This document shows, in pieces, positions 4,501-5,584 of a stretch of 5,584 bases of DNA; positions within the stretch are counted from its first letter, which is position 1; each line of letters begins with the position of its first letter. Position numbers and translations under genes: made by a program. Source of the DNA: Planctomycetales bacterium (GTDB taxonomy: Bacteria; Planctomycetota; Planctomycetia; Pirellulales; Thermoguttaceae). A model generated the notes under the pieces. It was not told the origin of the DNA. It worked only from the letters and a program-made list of their open reading frames with translations, and ran no database searches. The DNA is taken from NCBI GenBank assembly GCA_007122045.1, contig SKJM01000728.1:1-5584 (forward strand). The letters are read 5' to 3'.

Positions 4501-5584
4501 ATGACATTCCATGTAGGGTGGGTGGTTCTGGGCGCGGTAGCGACCAGGTTCACCCACGCGGTGAACGGATTATTCGACGCTGCAAAACGTCGGGGGCGCG
4601 TGGGTGAACCCGGCTGCTTAGACAGCCGGAACCACCCACCCTACAGCCGGAACCACCCACCCTACGCGCTCGTTTGCGCCGCGGCGCTGCTTGCGGCGCA
4701 GGCCGGTTGCACGTTGTTACCGCAGGATGGCCTGGCACTCGCGCCGGCGCGGCCGGCGCCGGCCACCGGGGTGGGCGTCGATAGCGACGGTTCCGTCCTG
4801 GGCTACGTGGATGGCGCGGCCCTATCGCCCGAGCAACTGCTGGCCGAGGTGGCCGACCTGCGGTCCGAAAAGAAGGCGGCCTCCGCCCGGCGCCTCGCGC
4901 AGCGCTACCCCGACGTGGCCTGGGAACTGCTGCGCGGCGCGCCGCCGGCCGGGACCGATGCCGACGCGCTGCGGGCGGTGGCCGCGGCGCACGACGCCCA
5001 CTGCCTGCCGGCAGCCGCCGAGGGATGGGAAACGCTTCTGGCCGACCGCGTCCAGAACCCCGAGCCGTACCGCCGATATGCCCAGCGCCGCGCGGAGTTC
5101 CTGGCGGCGGTGCGGCGGGGTGCGCCGGGACAGGCCCTGGCCGCTGAACTGGTGCCGCCGGCAAACGGCCCCCTCCCCAACCTGCTGCGTCTCGATGCCA
5201 TGCAGCTTACCGGCGCGGCCCTGCTGGCCGACAACCGGCCGGACGAAGCCGTGGAAACGTACCGCCGCGCCGTCGAGGCCGCCGCGGGCAAGTATCCCTA
5301 TTACGAAGCCCACCTGCGCCTTCAGCTCAGCGACGCCCTGCGCCGCGCCGGCCGCCTCGACGACGCCGACGCCGCCTGGCTGGCGGCGGTCGGCGGCGCG
5401 GGCGAGGGCCTGCGGGCCGAGGTGGGCGTGTTCGATCCCGGCTTCTGGCAACGCGCCGCCTACCACCGGCCAGTCGATCAGCCCTGGCCGGCCGAGCTGA
5501 CCGCCCTGCTGGCCGAGCTTTGCCGTCGCTACGGCCTGCTGTACGACGATGCCTCCCCGACCCCCGCCCCCGGCGCCCGGCAGC
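4501..5584 (+). CDS. Putative lipoprotein with TPR-like helical repeats, 3' end beyond window; N-terminus interrupted by a palindromic repeat
   Basis: The frame is open from ATG 4501 to the window edge (361 codons, no stop), so the C-terminus is missing. After four residues (MTFH), codons 5-55 are supplied by the palindromic element and its 21-bp duplication; the heptapeptide SRNHPPY is encoded twice. A signal-like stretch follows, ALVCAAALLAAQAGC (56-70), with Cys70 as a candidate lipidated residue. The lipobox is imperfect, with Gln at -3. The mature part is Ala/Leu/Arg-rich and helical. It includes LLAEVADLRSEKKAASARRLAQRYPDVAWELL as two successive helices near 113-144. A TPR-like pair sits around 228-300 (AALLADNRPDEAVETYRRAV, then LQLSDALRRAGRLDDADAAW). 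TPR lipoproteins often act as assembly or pilotin-like partners of secretins (PilF/PilW-type), which would suit a gene coupled to gspD. That role is inference, and I recognise no specific family. The GC-rich codon use matches the neighbours from codon 56 onward. Confidence 0.75.
   Translation, partial: MTFHVGWVVLGAVATRFTHAVNGLFDAAKRRGRVGEPGCLDSRNHPPYSRNHPPYALVCAAALLAAQAGCTLLPQDGLALAPARPAPATGVGVDSDGSVLGYVDGAALSPEQLLAEVADLRSEKKAASARRLAQRYPDVAWELLRGAPPAGTDADALRAVAAAHDAHCLPAAAEGWETLLADRVQNPEPYRRYAQRRAEFLAAVRRGAPGQALAAELVPPANGPLPNLLRLDAMQLTGAALLADNRPDEAVETYRRAVEAAAGKYPYYEAHLRLQLSDALRRAGRLDDADAAWLAAVGGAGEGLRAEVGVFDPGFWQRAAYHRPVDQPWPAELTALLAELCRRYGLLYDDASPTPAPGARQ
4513..4644. repeat. 132-bp palindromic element with four-way-junction geometry, inside the lipoprotein reading frame
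   Basis: The outer arms GTAGGGTGGGTGGTTC (4513-4528) and its exact complement (4629-4644) enclose inner arms GGTTCACCCACGCG (4547-4560) and its exact complement (4597-4610). Between outer and inner arms, each side holds 18 bases that form their own hairpin. On the left, TGGGCGC-GGTA-GCGACCA (4529-4546) has one mismatch; on the right, CGGCTG-CTTAGA-CAGCCG (4611-4628) is perfect. The 36-base loop 4561-4596 holds a small CGACG/CGTCG stem (4575-4579 with 4588-4592). The parts sum exactly to 132 with no spacer at the junction. No transposase is encoded and no target duplication is evident, so it is best described as a non-autonomous REP- or MITE-like palindrome. Arms of the GTAGGGTGGG type recur between genes in many bacteria, from memory. 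Its length is a multiple of three, and it is read through in frame. Confidence 0.85.
4624..4665. repeat. Tandem duplication of a 21-bp unit at the right end of the palindrome
   Basis: Two identical 21-bp copies lie at 4624-4644 and 4645-4665. Each begins AGCCGG and ends CCACCCTAC. The unit comprises the 16-base right outer arm plus five bases of the adjacent side hairpin. Because 21 is divisible by three, the duplication adds exactly one SRNHPPY heptapeptide to the reading frame. The second copy can compete with the first for pairing with the left arm at 4513-4528. Confidence 0.9.

Noticed and set aside
4513..4644. Simple rho-independent terminator after the secretin
   Set aside because: The structure is far longer than a terminator, has no T-tract after the stem, and lies downstream of a good start codon inside an open frame.
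4513..4665. CRISPR array or tRNA gene suggested by the repeat and cloverleaf shape
   Set aside because: There is no regular spacer pattern, and only one tandem duplication. The stems are 14-16 bp, with no anticodon arm, TPsiC motif or 7-bp acceptor stem.
4691..5500. 269-codon + strand open frame
   Set aside because: The Arg/Pro/Trp-rich translation is a +1/+2 shadow. The neighbouring frame from 4501 is open to the window end and gives a helical TPR-like protein with normal amino-acid composition.

Overview
The window is GC-rich. All four genes lie on the + strand and are packed as an operon-like block for a type II secretion / type IV pilus-like envelope machine. The order is a GspF-type inner-membrane platform protein, a small membrane-anchored periplasmic protein whose C-terminus resembles the GspC/PilP/GspB/MshK connector domains, a GspD-type secretin, and a probable lipoprotein with a TPR-like helical region that runs off the right edge. 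The best guess for the host is a planctomycete (Planctomycetota, possibly Pirellulales-like). This is inferred from the base composition, the Ala/Pro/Arg-rich divergent secretion proteins, the heptameric short tandem repeats and the hairpin-rich intergenic DNA. No marker gene in the window proves it.

Layout. Bases 1-123 hold no gene I can support, only a 2.3-copy heptamer repeat just before gspF. The gspF-like gene is 124-1326. Bases 1327-1616 (290 bp) are non-coding and structured: five exact AGTTGGG heptamers beginning at the gspF stop codon, a possible weak terminator hairpin, further GC hairpins, and a 13-bp direct repeat. The connector-like gene is 1617-2336. After a 32-bp gap comes the secretin, 2369-4498. 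The fourth gene starts 2 bp after the secretin stop, behind a good GGAG Shine-Dalgarno, and stays open to base 5584.

The most unusual structure is at the secretin/lipoprotein junction. A 132-bp element (4513-4644) tiles exactly into a 16-bp outer stem, two 18-nt side hairpins, and a 14-bp inner stem with a 36-nt loop. This is a four-way-junction or cloverleaf-like palindrome with no unpaired bases at the junction, and its last 21 bases are duplicated in tandem (4645-4665). It lies in frame within the N-terminal coding part of the lipoprotein gene, between the only credible start codon (4501) and the lipobox-like signal sequence. Removing the 153 bp would restore a short ordinary leader. It therefore looks like a palindromic repeat inserted in frame into a gene, comparable in principle to Rickettsia palindromic elements.

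Working model: the F protein forms the inner-membrane platform, the small HR-like protein bridges the inner membrane to the secretin's periplasmic N domains, the secretin forms the outer-membrane channel, and the lipoprotein may act as an accessory or assembly factor. The ATPase, pseudopilins and prepilin peptidase are not in the window.
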